Below are positions 24,913 to 34,100 of a stretch of DNA of 56,969 nt, one piece after another. The notes beneath the pieces are model-generated. The model saw nothing but the letters and a program-made list of their open reading frames with translations. It made no database searches and was not told the origin of the DNA. The translations under genes were made by a program, and so were the position numbers. The stretch is from Kitasatospora indigofera (GTDB lineage: Bacteria; Actinomycetota; Actinomycetes; Streptomycetales; Streptomycetaceae), in assembly GCF_014655955.1 (NCBI RefSeq), contig NZ_BNBO01000043.1, positions 15,299 to 72,267 of the forward strand, in the 5' to 3' direction. How positions within the stretch are numbered: the first letter of the stretch is position 1; each line of letters starts with the position of its first letter.

Positions 24913-26895
24913 TCAGCCGGAGTACACCCGGAACGCGGCGACCTGCCCGGCCGGCCAGCCGGTGTTGGCGGTGAGGACGAGCCGGACGTACCGGGTGGTC
25001 ACGGTGGCGGGCAGGGTCAGCGTGGCGGTGTTCCCGGTGGCCGGGTCGAAGGTGCAGCCGGTGGCGCCCAGCAGTTGCCCGAAGGAGCCGCCGTCGGTGC
25101 TGCCCTGCACGGCGACGGTCTGCGTCCGGGTGGCCCAGGCGGTGGCCGGCGGCAGCGCGAGGACGATCCGGCGGACGGCGGTGACGCTCCCCAGGTCCAC
25201 CTGGAGCCACTGCGGGAAGGCGTTGTTGGCGCTCTCCCAGTAGCTGTTCGGGTCTCCGTCCACGGCGTTGCCCGAGCCGTACACCTGGGTGTGGCTGCTC
25301 TCCGCGGTCGGCCGGTTCAGGGCGAGGTCGACGGTGGGCGAACTGCCCGCCGCCGTCGTGACGGTGCACGGGTCGGACGGGCGGGAGACGCCGCCGGCCG
25401 CGTCGAGCGCCAGCACGTCGAAGGTGTAAGCGGTCGAGGCGGTGAGCCCGGTCACGGTGAAGGCGGTGGCGTTCCCGGCGGCGCTGCCGACCGGGGTGGC
25501 GGTGGCGCCGTTGACCTGGCGGATCCGGTAGCCCGTCACACCGACGTTGTCGGTGGAGGCCGTCCAGGCGAGCGCCACGGTGGTGTCCGTCCGGGCCGTG
25601 ACGTGCAGGCTGCCCGGGGCGGTCGGCGGTACGGTGTCGCCGCCCCCGCCGACCACCGGCGGGGTGGGCCGGACGGCGCTGAGGGCGAGCTGGCCCTTGA
25701 GCATCCGGCCGCCGTCGCCGGTCAGCCGCAGGTAGTAGTCGGAGGAGCAGGCCGTACCGTCCTCGTCCAGTGCGAGGAAGCCCGAACCGGCCGGCACCCA
25801 GGCCTGCGACTCGGCGGTCTTGGCGATCTGGTTGCCCTCGTTGTACTCGTCGAACATCGAGATGTAGACGCTCGCCACCCCGGCCCGGCCCATGTTGTAG
25901 AACTGCCGCCACATGAAGTCGCCGTGGGCGCGCTGGCGGCCGGAGACGCCGCCGGGCAGCACGCACGGCTGGTAGTCGATGCCGTGCGCGGCGCACTCGG
26001 CGAGGTCGGGCACGGTCGCGACGTTGTAGAAGTTGTCGGCGTCCGCGACGTTGCCGATCCGGCCGACCATCCACGGCGAGAGCATGTCGAAGGCGTGGTA
26101 GACGCCGCCGAAGCCGGGCCGGGAGTCCCGGTCACCCGTGCGCCACCAGGTCGGCACCCCGCCGATCACGTAACAGCCCTGCGCCTTGAACCAGTTCACC
26201 ACGTCCAGGCAGGCGTCCGGGGCGAACGGCCGCTGGTTGTCGTTGAAGCCGAAGCCCCAGATGCAGACCACCGGCTTGCCGTTCTGCCGGGCGTAGGCGG
26301 ACGAGGCGGTGTGCGCCCGCATCTTGCCGGTCCAGTCGGTCTTGATGTCCGCCTGCATGGTCGTCCAGTCGGAGACGTCGTACATCACGTAGAACTTCAC
26401 GCCCTGGGACTCGGCCGCGCTGCGCACCTTGCCCGCCATGGCGTCGCGGGTCGGCCCCTCGCCACCGGTGGGGTTGAAGCGCTGGAGGGCCGCGGTGTCG
26501 ACGCCGTACTGCTTCATCCAGCGGAAGTGCACGTCGACGGTCGACTGGTCGTAGGAGGAGAACAGCGTGGCCGGCTGCCCGTTGCCGAGGTTGCCGAAGG
26601 CGGTCCGGTAGGTGGCCGGGTAGTCGCGGACGTCGGGCCAGGCCACGATGCTGTTGTTGGACGGCGACGGGGTCTGGCCCCAGTTCTGGGCCCAGTGCCA
26701 CCAGCCGTTGACGGGGGCGCCGTCCCCGGCGCAGGCGAACCAGCCCTGGTAGCCCACCGTCACCTTGCCGACCACGTCGCCGGGCGCGCTCGCCGCCGCC
26801 GCGGGCCCGGCGAGCACGGCCTCACCGAGCCCGATCGCTCCGGCGACGCCTGCCGCGGCTGCGGCTTGCAGGAACGCCCGACGTGTGACACCCAT
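24913..26895 (-). CDS. Tat-secreted glycoside hydrolase (GH71/GH99-like) with FN3 and F5/8C modules
   Basis: A 660-aa secreted enzyme. A twin-arginine signal (TRRAFLQ plus Ala-rich core) is followed by residues 35-390 resembling the xylosidase/endo-alpha-mannosidase-like GH71/GH99 group: GYQGWFACAGDG, YDVSDW, PVVCIWGFGFND, VIGGVPTWW, ISMFDEYNEGNQI. A fibronectin type III domain (about 415-500, APGSLHVTARTDTTVALAWTAS) and a discoidin/F5-8C carbohydrate-binding domain (about 515-655, NAVDGDPNSYWESA, FPQWLQVDLGS) follow. Likely acts on extracellular alpha-glycans; the substrate is uncertain. ATG 26895 has GAAGGAG; a longer frame upstream would put the Tat motif too far in. Confidence 0.85.
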   Translation of the reverse strand: MGVTRRAFLQAAAAAGVAGAIGLGEAVLAGPAAAASAPGDVVGKVTVGYQGWFACAGDGAPVNGWWHWAQNWGQTPSPSNNSIVAWPDVRDYPATYRTAFGNLGNGQPATLFSSYDQSTVDVHFRWMKQYGVDTAALQRFNPTGGEGPTRDAMAGKVRSAAESQGVKFYVMYDVSDWTTMQADIKTDWTGKMRAHTASSAYARQNGKPVVCIWGFGFNDNQRPFAPDACLDVVNWFKAQGCYVIGGVPTWWRTGDRDSRPGFGGVYHAFDMLSPWMVGRIGNVADADNFYNVATVPDLAECAAHGIDYQPCVLPGGVSGRQRAHGDFMWRQFYNMGRAGVASVYISMFDEYNEGNQIAKTAESQAWVPAGSGFLALDEDGTACSSDYYLRLTGDGGRMLKGQLALSAVRPTPPVVGGGGDTVPPTAPGSLHVTARTDTTVALAWTASTDNVGVTGYRIRQVNGATATPVGSAAGNATAFTVTGLTASTAYTFDVLALDAAGGVSRPSDPCTVTTAAGSSPTVDLALNRPTAESSHTQVYGSGNAVDGDPNSYWESANNAFPQWLQVDLGSVTAVRRIVLALPPATAWATRTQTVAVQGSTDGGSFGQLLGATGCTFDPATGNTATLTLPATVTTRYVRLVLTANTGWPAGQVAAFRVYSG

Positions 26896-26979
26896 CTGGA
26901 TCTCCTTCGATTGGTCGTCAACTCGGCCGCCGGAGGAAGACATTGAGCGAGCACGGCAGCTCGGAGCCCGATGCCGGGG

Positions 26980-27008
26980 ATCGTAACGAGATGGACATGC
27001 AAACGCAA
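26980..27008 (-). promoter_or_regulatory. Candidate sigma-70-type promoter for the glycosidase gene
   Basis: Read on the minus strand, TTGCGT (27008-27003) and TACGAT (26985-26980) are separated by 17 bases. Transcription would start about 80 bases before the ATG at 26895. The region is clearly less GC-rich than its surroundings. Confidence 0.45.
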
Positions 27009-27168
27009 TGGATCGCTACGTCCGCGCAAAAAACTGTGTGACCGAACGCAAGATTCTGTTGCTTGCTGAGTCGAGGTGTTTGCCCCGGTCGTCGTCCGGG
27101 GCCGGGCGGTCCGCGGGGGAGGCTCGGCGGCCGGAAGGCCCGCCGGCTGGAGCTCCGGGGGCGGCGGC

Positions 27169-28542
27169 TCAGCGGGCGGGCGGGGAGCAGGCCTCGTCGA
27201 GGATGCCGGCGATCCGGTCCAGGGTCGCGACCGGCGGGGTGTACGGCACCCGCAGGTAGTGCGTCAGGGCGCCGTCCACCGCGAAGGCGGGGCCGGGTGC
27301 GAGGTGCAGCCCGGCGGCGCCCGCCCGGGCCGTGACGGTGTCGGCCCGCACACCGTGCAGCCGTAGCCAGAGCACCAGGCCGCCCTCGGGCACGGTGAAC
27401 CGCCAGCGGGCGTCGTCCGCCAGTCGCCCGGCCAAGTGGTCGCGCTGGACGCGTAGTTCGGCACGCCGCCGGTCCAGCAGCGGTTCGAGGGCGGCGAGCA
27501 GTTCGACGGCCACGAGCTGCTCCATCGGCGCCGCCGAGAGCGGTTCGCAGAGCGGGTGGTGCAGGAGTTCGCCGATCAGCCCGGTGCCGGGGGACCTGAT
27601 CCAGCCCACCCGCACCCCGGCCCAGACGGTCTTGCTGGCGGAGCCGACCAGGACGGCCCGGGGGATCCGTGGGGGCAGCGGCGCAGGGCCGGACAGGTGC
27701 AGGTCGCGCAGCGTCTCGTCCGCGACCACCGTCACCCCGTGCTCGGCCGCCGAGGCGGCGACCGCCTGCCGGGTGCGGGCGTCCATCAGCGCGCCGGTCG
27801 GGTTCTGGAAGTCCGGTACCAGGTAGGCCAGTCCGCCCCGCGCTGCGGCGAACGCGGCGTGCAGCTGGTCCTCGTCCCAGCCTTCGGTGGTCACCCGCAG
27901 TCCGGACAGCCGGGCCCCGGCCCCGCGCAGGACGGCGGCCGCGCGCGGGTAGGTGGGGTTCTCGACGGCGGCCACCCGGGGGCGCAGCCGGGCGGCGAGC
28001 AGGGCGAGCGCGGCGCGGGCGCCGGAGGTCACCAGGATCTGCTCGGCCCGGGTGGGGAGCCCCTCGCGGGTGTAGCGCCCGGCGATCGCCTCCCGGAGTT
28101 CGGGCAGCCCGGCGCCGGAGTGGCCGCCCTGCGCCAGGGCGGGCCCGGCCCGCCGGGCGGCACGCGCGGTGGCGGCGAGGTAGTCGGCCCGCGGGGCGGC
28201 GGGGACGGCCCGGCGCAGGTCGATCGAGCCGGCGCTGCCGTCGGCCGACGGGGGCGCGAACCGCTCGGCCGAGCTGGGCGGCAGCTGCACGGTGCTGGCA
28301 CTGCCGTGCCGGGTCCGGACCCAGCCGGTGTCCCGCAGCCTGGTCAGCGCGGCCACCACCGTGCCCCGGCTGACCCCGAGGCCGTCGGCGAGGCGGCGCT
28401 CGGCCGGCAGTGCGCTGCCGACCGCCAGCCGCCCGTCCAGCACGGCCTCCCGCAGGGCGCCCTCCAGCGCGTCCACCAGCGGAACGGCGGTGGCCTGCCA
28501 CCCGCCGAGCGCCCTGACCAGTTGCTCCACTCCGATACGCAC
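27169..28542 (-). CDS. MocR-type regulator (GntR winged helix + aminotransferase-like domain)
   Basis: A 457-aa protein with a GntR winged helix (residues 20-90, LPAERRLADGLGVSRGTVVAAL) joined to a fold-type-I aminotransferase domain (120-455). The PLP lysine is in GSASKTVWAGVRVGW near 295, and NPT/QNPTGALMD and ADETLRDL match the cofactor-binding regions. Such regulators sense PLP or an amino acid and control a divergent gene, here a YczE-family membrane protein, as in the YczR/YczE pair of other bacteria. The start is GTG 28542. Inverted TGGTCCA/TGGACCA half-sites overlap its start. Confidence 0.87.
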   Translation of the reverse strand: MRIGVEQLVRALGGWQATAVPLVDALEGALREAVLDGRLAVGSALPAERRLADGLGVSRGTVVAALTRLRDTGWVRTRHGSASTVQLPPSSAERFAPPSADGSAGSIDLRRAVPAAPRADYLAATARAARRAGPALAQGGHSGAGLPELREAIAGRYTREGLPTRAEQILVTSGARAALALLAARLRPRVAAVENPTYPRAAAVLRGAGARLSGLRVTTEGWDEDQLHAAFAAARGGLAYLVPDFQNPTGALMDARTRQAVAASAAEHGVTVVADETLRDLHLSGPAPLPPRIPRAVLVGSASKTVWAGVRVGWIRSPGTGLIGELLHHPLCEPLSAAPMEQLVAVELLAALEPLLDRRRAELRVQRDHLAGRLADDARWRFTVPEGGLVLWLRLHGVRADTVTARAGAAGLHLAPGPAFAVDGALTHYLRVPYTPPVATLDRIAGILDEACSPPAR

Positions 28543-28568
28543 TGGTCCAGTTTGCCCCAGGTGGACCA
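28543..28568. promoter_or_regulatory. MocR-type operator, TGGTCCA-n12-TGGACCA
   Basis: TGGTCCA at 28543-28549 and its reverse complement TGGACCA at 28562-28568 lie between the divergent MocR and YczE genes, 19 bases centre to centre. CTGGACYA-like half-sites are known for PdxR/MocR regulators. A TAGGTT element at 28591-28596 may be the -10 box of the yczE transcript. Confidence 0.55.
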
Positions 28569-28661
28569 GGACGCCGTGCGGTGCGCCGCCCTAGGTTCGG
28601 GCGGTACCGGGACGGCACCCCGTCCCGGCACCCCAGTCCGATCCCCGCACCGGAGAGCCCG

Positions 28662-29384
28662 TTGGCCAGCGCCCGCACCACCCTGCCCCCACTCGGTTAC
28701 CTGCCGCTCGGCGAGCGCCCGCTCCGCCGCGTGCCCCAACTCCTGATCGGCCTGGCGCTGTACGGGTTCAGCCTCGCGCTGCTGGTCCGCGCCTCACTGG
28801 GCGTCAACCCGTGGAGCGTCCTGTACGACGGGCTGACCCGGCACACCCCGCTCAGCTTCGGCGCCGTCAGCGCCCTGGTCGGGGTCCTCGCCCTGCTGGG
28901 CTGGATCCCGCTCCGGCAGCGGCCGACCTTCGGGACCTTCGCCAACATCGCCGTCCTGGCGCTCTCCTCCGACCTGGGCCTGCTGGTCCTCCCGCCCTGC
29001 CGGGGCCTCGCGGCCCGGGGCGCCCTGCTGGCGGCCGGCATCGCGGTCAACGCCCTGGCCATCGCGGTCTACGTCGGGGCGCGCCTCGGCCCCGGGCCCC
29101 GGGACGGGCTGATGACGGGCACCGCGGCCGTCACCGGGCGCTCCATCCGCTCCGTCCGGACCCTGATCGAACTGACCGTCCTGGCCGCGGGCTGGCTGCT
29201 GGGCGGCCGGGCCGGCGTCGGCACCGTGCTCTACGCCCTCGCGGTCGGCCCGGCCGCCCAGCTCCTGCTGCCCCGCTTCGCCTACCGGGGTGCGGCCGAA
29301 TCGGCGGGTCCGGCCCAGGCCCAGGCCCAGGCCCAGGCCGGCCGGGGCCGGCGGCGGGACGTCACGGGGGCGGGTGGGCGGTGA
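28662..29384 (+). CDS. YczE/YitT-like integral membrane protein
   Basis: A 240-aa protein with about five transmembrane segments: VPQLLIGLALYGFSLALLVRASLGVNPWSVL, then FGAVSALVGVLALLGWIPL, ANIAVLALSSDLGLLVLP, a GPGPRDGLMTG motif and TLIELTVLAAGWLLGG. The NPW and GPRDGLM motifs are typical of YczE. The C-terminal tail has an AQAQAQAQ repeat and basic residues. I chose TTG 28662, which follows GGAGAGCCC; a GTG at 28581 lies before the probable transcription start. Function of the family is unknown; the divergent MocR regulator suggests a link to amino-acid or vitamin B6 transport. Confidence 0.8.
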   Translation: MASARTTLPPLGYLPLGERPLRRVPQLLIGLALYGFSLALLVRASLGVNPWSVLYDGLTRHTPLSFGAVSALVGVLALLGWIPLRQRPTFGTFANIAVLALSSDLGLLVLPPCRGLAARGALLAAGIAVNALAIAVYVGARLGPGPRDGLMTGTAAVTGRSIRSVRTLIELTVLAAGWLLGGRAGVGTVLYALAVGPAAQLLLPRFAYRGAAESAGPAQAQAQAQAGRGRRRDVTGAGGR

Positions 29385-29483
29385 AGCCCGCGGGGCGGCG
29401 GAGAAGGCCGTGATCCGCTGCTCGCCGGGGTGGCCCCGGACGGCGACCGGACCCGAGGGGCCCGGAGCGCGGAACCGGCCTGG

Positions 29484-29894
29484 CTACCCCTCGGCGAGCT
29501 CCCGGTCGGTGGCATCGTTGGCGCGGTCGATCTCGGCCATGTGCTCCTCGGCCCAGGTCCGCAGCCCGGCAAGGGCGGCCTCCAGGGACAGCCCGAGTCC
29601 GGTGAGCCGGTAGAAGACCCGCGGCGGCACGGTCGGTTCGACCCGACGCGACACCAGCCCGTCGCGGGCCAGGCTTCGCAGCGTCACGGACAGCATCTTC
29701 TGCGAGACACCGGGCATCCGGCGTCCCAGCTCAGCGAAGCGCACCTCGTCCGGTGCCGCATCGGCGAGCGTCCTGACCACCATGGACGTCCACTTCGTGC
29801 CGATGCGGTCCAGCAACTGCCGCGTCGGGCACTGGGGATCGAACAGATCGCCGCGTACCCCACGACCGGTGGCCGGGGCTCCTCGGGTGGTCAC
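29484..29894 (-). CDS. HxlR-family transcriptional regulator
   Basis: A 136-aa winged-helix regulator with the HxlR start CPTRQLLDRIGTKWTSMVVRTLA (Cys near residue 22, often a redox or electrophile sensor), RFAELGRRMPGVSQKMLSVTLRSLARDGLVSRR as recognition region and PPRVFYRLTGLG as the wing. The start is GTG 29894; stop is TAG. It is divergent from an alpha/beta hydrolase with shared GGTAACC-type repeats between them, the usual layout for HxlR control of a detoxifying enzyme. Confidence 0.87.
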   Translation of the reverse strand: MTTRGAPATGRGVRGDLFDPQCPTRQLLDRIGTKWTSMVVRTLADAAPDEVRFAELGRRMPGVSQKMLSVTLRSLARDGLVSRRVEPTVPPRVFYRLTGLGLSLEAALAGLRTWAEEHMAEIDRANDATDRELAEG

Positions 29895-29944
29895 CTGTGG
29901 CTCACCACCTTCCCTGAAAGTGCCGTCTAGGAAGCAGCCGGACA

Positions 29945-29979
29945 GTTACCTATCGTTTCGTGGTAACCAATGGTAACCA
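29945..29979. promoter_or_regulatory. GTTACC/GGTAAC repeats between divergent HxlR and hydrolase genes
   Basis: gttacc at 29945-29950 forms an inverted repeat with ggtaac at 29962-29967, and tggtaacca occurs twice in tandem (29961-29969, 29971-29979). HxlR-type regulators commonly bind GTAAC-containing half-sites, so this is a good operator candidate covering the hydrolase promoter. Confidence 0.5.
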
Positions 29980-29994
29980 CTCGCAGGAGCCGTC

Positions 29995-30852
29995 ATGCCC
30001 GTCACCACCGCACACCAACTGCGCCGCATCGCGACGAACGGCATACATCTCAACGTCGCCGTCGCCGGGGACGGGCCCGCGGTTCTGCTGCTGCACGGCT
30101 TCCCGCACACCTGGCGGCTCTGGAGCGGCATCATGGGCCGACTGGCCGGCCGGTACCGGGTCATCGCCCCGGACCTGCGAGGCCTCGGTGCCAGTGAACG
30201 TGCCGTCGAGGGCTACGACGCAGGCACCCTGGCCGCCGACGCCGAAGGGCTGCTCGACGCACTCGGCGAGCCCTCGGCGGCGGTGGTCGGCATCGACGCG
30301 GGCACCGCCCCCGCCGTCCTGCTCGCGCTGCGCCGGCCCGACCTCGTCCGGCGCCTGGTCGTGATGGAGGCACTGCTCGGCCGCCTGCCCGGAGCCGACC
30401 ACGTCGTGGCGGGCGGCGCCCCGTGGTGGTTCGGCTTCCACGCCGTCCCCGGCCTGGCCGAGACCGTCCTGGCCGGCAACGAGGCCCGGTACATCGACTG
30501 GTTCCTCGACTCGGGGACGCTCGGGCGAGGAGTGCCCGACGACATCCGGGCGGCCTTCGTCCACGCGTACACCGGGAGCGAGGCCCTGCGCTGCGCGTTC
30601 TCCTACTACCGGGCCCTGCCCACCAGCGCGCAGCAGATCCAGGACGCCGTCGCGACGGCTCGGCTGACCATGCCCACCATGGCCGTCGGCTCCCATCCCG
30701 TCGGCACCGGGCTCGAACGCCAACTCCGGCCCATCGCCGATGACCTGGTCGCACACCGTCTCCAGGACTGCGGCCACATCATCCCCCTCGACCGCCCCGA
30801 CGCGTTGTTGGCGCTCCTCGCTCCCTTCCTGGCCGCCGATCCGGCGACGTGA
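29995..30852 (+). CDS. Alpha/beta hydrolase, epoxide hydrolase/haloalkane dehalogenase-like
   Basis: A 285-aa cytoplasmic hydrolase with oxyanion motif LLHGFPHTWRLW (near 33), DLRGLGASE, and an elbow reading VVGIDAGTAPA near 100, where Asp takes the place of Ser as nucleophile as in epoxide hydrolases and haloalkane dehalogenases. The catalytic His is in QDCGHIIPLDRP near 262. GCAGGAG precedes the ATG. Probably controlled by the divergent HxlR regulator. The substrate is unknown. Confidence 0.82.
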   Translation: MPVTTAHQLRRIATNGIHLNVAVAGDGPAVLLLHGFPHTWRLWSGIMGRLAGRYRVIAPDLRGLGASERAVEGYDAGTLAADAEGLLDALGEPSAAVVGIDAGTAPAVLLALRRPDLVRRLVVMEALLGRLPGADHVVAGGAPWWFGFHAVPGLAETVLAGNEARYIDWFLDSGTLGRGVPDDIRAAFVHAYTGSEALRCAFSYYRALPTSAQQIQDAVATARLTMPTMAVGSHPVGTGLERQLRPIADDLVAHRLQDCGHIIPLDRPDALLALLAPFLAADPAT

Positions 30853-31199
30853 CCGGAGCGGGGCCGAAGGACCGGGGTCGGCGGTCCGGGTGTTCGTTCG
30901 TCCCGGCGGCCCCGGGGGGCTCCGGCAGGGGATTGCGCGCAGAGAATCAGATACGTACACATATCGTCCGACGTTCCGCCATGAACACGAGATTCCCGGA
31001 AAAGGCAAGGCGGAGAAGCCGTCGTACGCAATTGTGGTGAACGTCCGAGCGGTGCGGCCGCACCGATGGAACAAGGGTGGGCACACTGTGCGGTGCGGCT
31101 TTCGGCGGATTCCCCTCAGGAGTCTGTTCGCTCTCGAACGATCTGCGGATCGCCGCCTCCGACAATCCCCGGACGCGATCCGCGACGAGAGGGACTCCT
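30853..31199. other. Intergenic region upstream of the metalloprotease
   Basis: 347 bases without a supported gene. The part 30933-31040 is relatively AT-rich. A weak promoter-like pair TTGCGC (30933-30938) and TACACA (30956-30961) is spaced 17 bases. Nothing else was recognised. Confidence 0.4.
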
Positions 31200-34100
31200 A
31201 TGCACCGAACCGCGAAGCGGCTGCGGAGCCTGGCGGCCTTGACGGTCGTCCTGCTCACGCTGGCGCTCGCGCCGGCGATGGCGCACGCCGCCGGCACCCG
31301 CCCGTTCTCCATCACCATCACCCACGTCGAGTGCGTCGACTCCTGCGACGCCGAGGGCCTGGAGGCCGCCTTCGAGGGCCACGCCGACTTCTTCGCCAAG
31401 GTCTTCGTCAACGGCGTGGAGCACCGTACGCCCACCATCGACAACAACTCGTCCGTCGACCCGTTCTGGGCGGTCCCCGTGGACCTGCCCGACACCGTCG
31501 AGAACGTGCCGGTCACGATCCAGATCTGGGACGAGGACGACGCCCCCGGCGGCGACGACCTCGGTGACGACAGTCCGCACGACGACGACAACAACCTGGA
31601 CTTCACCGTCCACTACCAGGACGGCAAGTGGCGGGACACCGCCACCAACCCCACCGACAACGTGAACTGGCCGCAGTCCTGCTCCACCGGTGACGGCGAC
31701 ACCGGCAGCGACGAGGACGAGCCCCGGGTGAAGGTGTGCTGGGAGGTCAGCACGCTCTCGACCAGCGGCGACGCGGACGGCGACGGCCTGCTCGACGGCT
31801 GGGAGCGCAACGGCTACAACGACGACGGCGACGGCACCATCGACGTGGACCTCCCCGCGCTGGGGGCCGATCCCCGCCACAAGGACCTCTACCTGGAGCT
31901 CGACTCGGAGGCCGGCCGGGCTCCGTCCCGGGAGGGGATCGAGGCGCTGAGGCGGGCGTTCGCCGCGGCCCCGATCACCGCCGGGTCGACCGCCGGGACC
32001 AGACCCGGCGGCGTCAGCGCCCCGCCCAATCCCGACGGCCGGCCGGGCATCACCCTGCACATCGACACCGGGGGTGTGTACGACCCCACCGCCACCGAGG
32101 GCGGGGTGGCGGGCACCTGCTCGGACGGCATCGACAACGGCGGCGACGGCAGGATCGACGGCAACGACCCGAGCTGCAACCGGCGGCTGGTCAACTACCT
32201 GGACTCCAGCATCGAGCAGGCGGCCAGGGACTGCGGTGACGGCATCGACAACGACGGCGACGCGCTCCCGGACGCGCAGGATCCGGACTGCCGGGCCGGC
32301 GAGAACCTCGGCGGCGGCAGCATTCTCGCCACCCGGACCAACGCCTGCGGCATCGACAACGGGGACCTGTACTACACGGCCAAGGCGGCCAACTTCAACC
32401 GCGAGCGCCGGCTGATCTTCCGCTACGGGGTGATGGCCGTGCAGCCGGCCGGCTGTCCCCGGGTGCGCGGCGGCCAGGGCGAGATCGGCGGCAACGACTT
32501 CGCCGTCTTCAACCCCGACGCGGGCTCGATCATGCACGAGTTCGGACACAACCTGAACCTCCGCCACGGCGGCTTCCAGGACCGGCCCAACTGCAAGCCG
32601 AACTACGTCAGCCTGATGAACTACGACCTCGCGGCCGGGATCCCCCGGGTCGGCGGCGGTGTGCTGCTGGACTACTCCCCGCCCCGGATCAACGTCGACG
32701 GCACCAGCCGGGGCGCCGCCCCGTTGGCCGACCTCGTCGAGACCAACCTGACCGAGCCCACCCCGCTGGACCCCACCGACCCACGGAACCGCTTCCGGTT
32801 CGTCGACCGGGCCGGGCAGAAGCTGACCGACAACCTCGACACCGGGCCGAACTGGAACAGCGACACCGACCCGCCCTTCGAGACGGCGCTGCCCACCAAC
32901 ATCGACACGGCGGGCCCGGGCCCGGTCCGTACCCCGGCCGCCTGCATCGCCAACACCTCGACCGACGAGACCATCCACGGGTCGGACGACTGGACGGCGG
33001 TGTCGCTGCCCTTCCGCCAGTTCGGCGACTCCGCCGACGCGGGCATCAACGTGGAGTCCGACGACTACCCGACCACGGCCGAGCTGCTGGCCATGGAGGA
33101 CCAGGCCAACAAGGCCGACCTGGAGCTCACGGTCACCGACGACCCCGACCCGGTCGCGGCCGGCACCGACCTCACCTGGACGGCGGTCGTCACCAACCAC
33201 GGGCCCAACCCGGCGGCGGCGGTGTCGCTGTCCGACACCCTCCCCGCGCAGACCCCCTTCGTGGCTGCCGACCCGGCCTGCAAGGCGGCCGCCGGGACGG
33301 TCACCTGCGGGCTCGGCGACCTGCGGGTCGGCGCCTCCCGCACGGTCACCATCACCGCGCACGTCCCCGCCGACCTGGTCCACGACGCCGGCGGGCCGGT
33401 CGCCCTGGCCAACCAGGCGGTGGCGGACAACCTGGTGGGTCCCGACCCCGACGCCGGGAACGACGGCGCGAGCACCACGACCACCGTCGTCGCGGTCGCC
33501 GACCTGGCCGTCAGCGATTTCGTCGCGCAGGCGCCGCCCACCCAGCTGGTGATCGGCGGCACCCTGGACGTCACCCTGCACGGCACGGTGGCCAGCAACG
33601 GGCCTTCCTCGCCGATGGACGCGACCCTCACCACCGCCGCCGCCCCGGACCCGGGCGCGACCGTCACGCCGGCCTCGTCCACGCGGAGCGTCCCCGCCCT
33701 GGCGGTCGGGGCGCCGCGGACGGCGGACAGCACCTTCACGGTCGGCTGCGACCGACCGGGTGCGCACACCTACCGGTTCACCGCCTCGGTCACGCCGGCC
33801 CGGCCCGGTGACACCGATCCGGTGGAGGCGGACAACCACCGGCCGGTCGAGTTCACCCTCGACTGCATCGTGCCGGTCCGGATCGACATCGAGCCGGAGG
33901 GCGGCCTCCCGACGCCGGTCGTCGTCCCGCGCGGCGTCACCACCGTCGCCGTCCTGACCACCGCCGCCGGCGAGTACGGCCTGCCGCTGGCCTTCGACGC
34001 GGCGTCCGTCCAGGTGCCCACCGTCCGCTTCGGGCCGCGCCAGGTGGTCTACGCCGGGCCGGGCGGCAGCACCGAGCCGCACCCGGCGGGCCACCTGGCC

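Noticed and set aside
29425..29439. Terminator hairpin between yczE and the HxlR gene
   Set aside because: Only a 6-bp stem with a 3-base loop, which is common by chance at this GC content.
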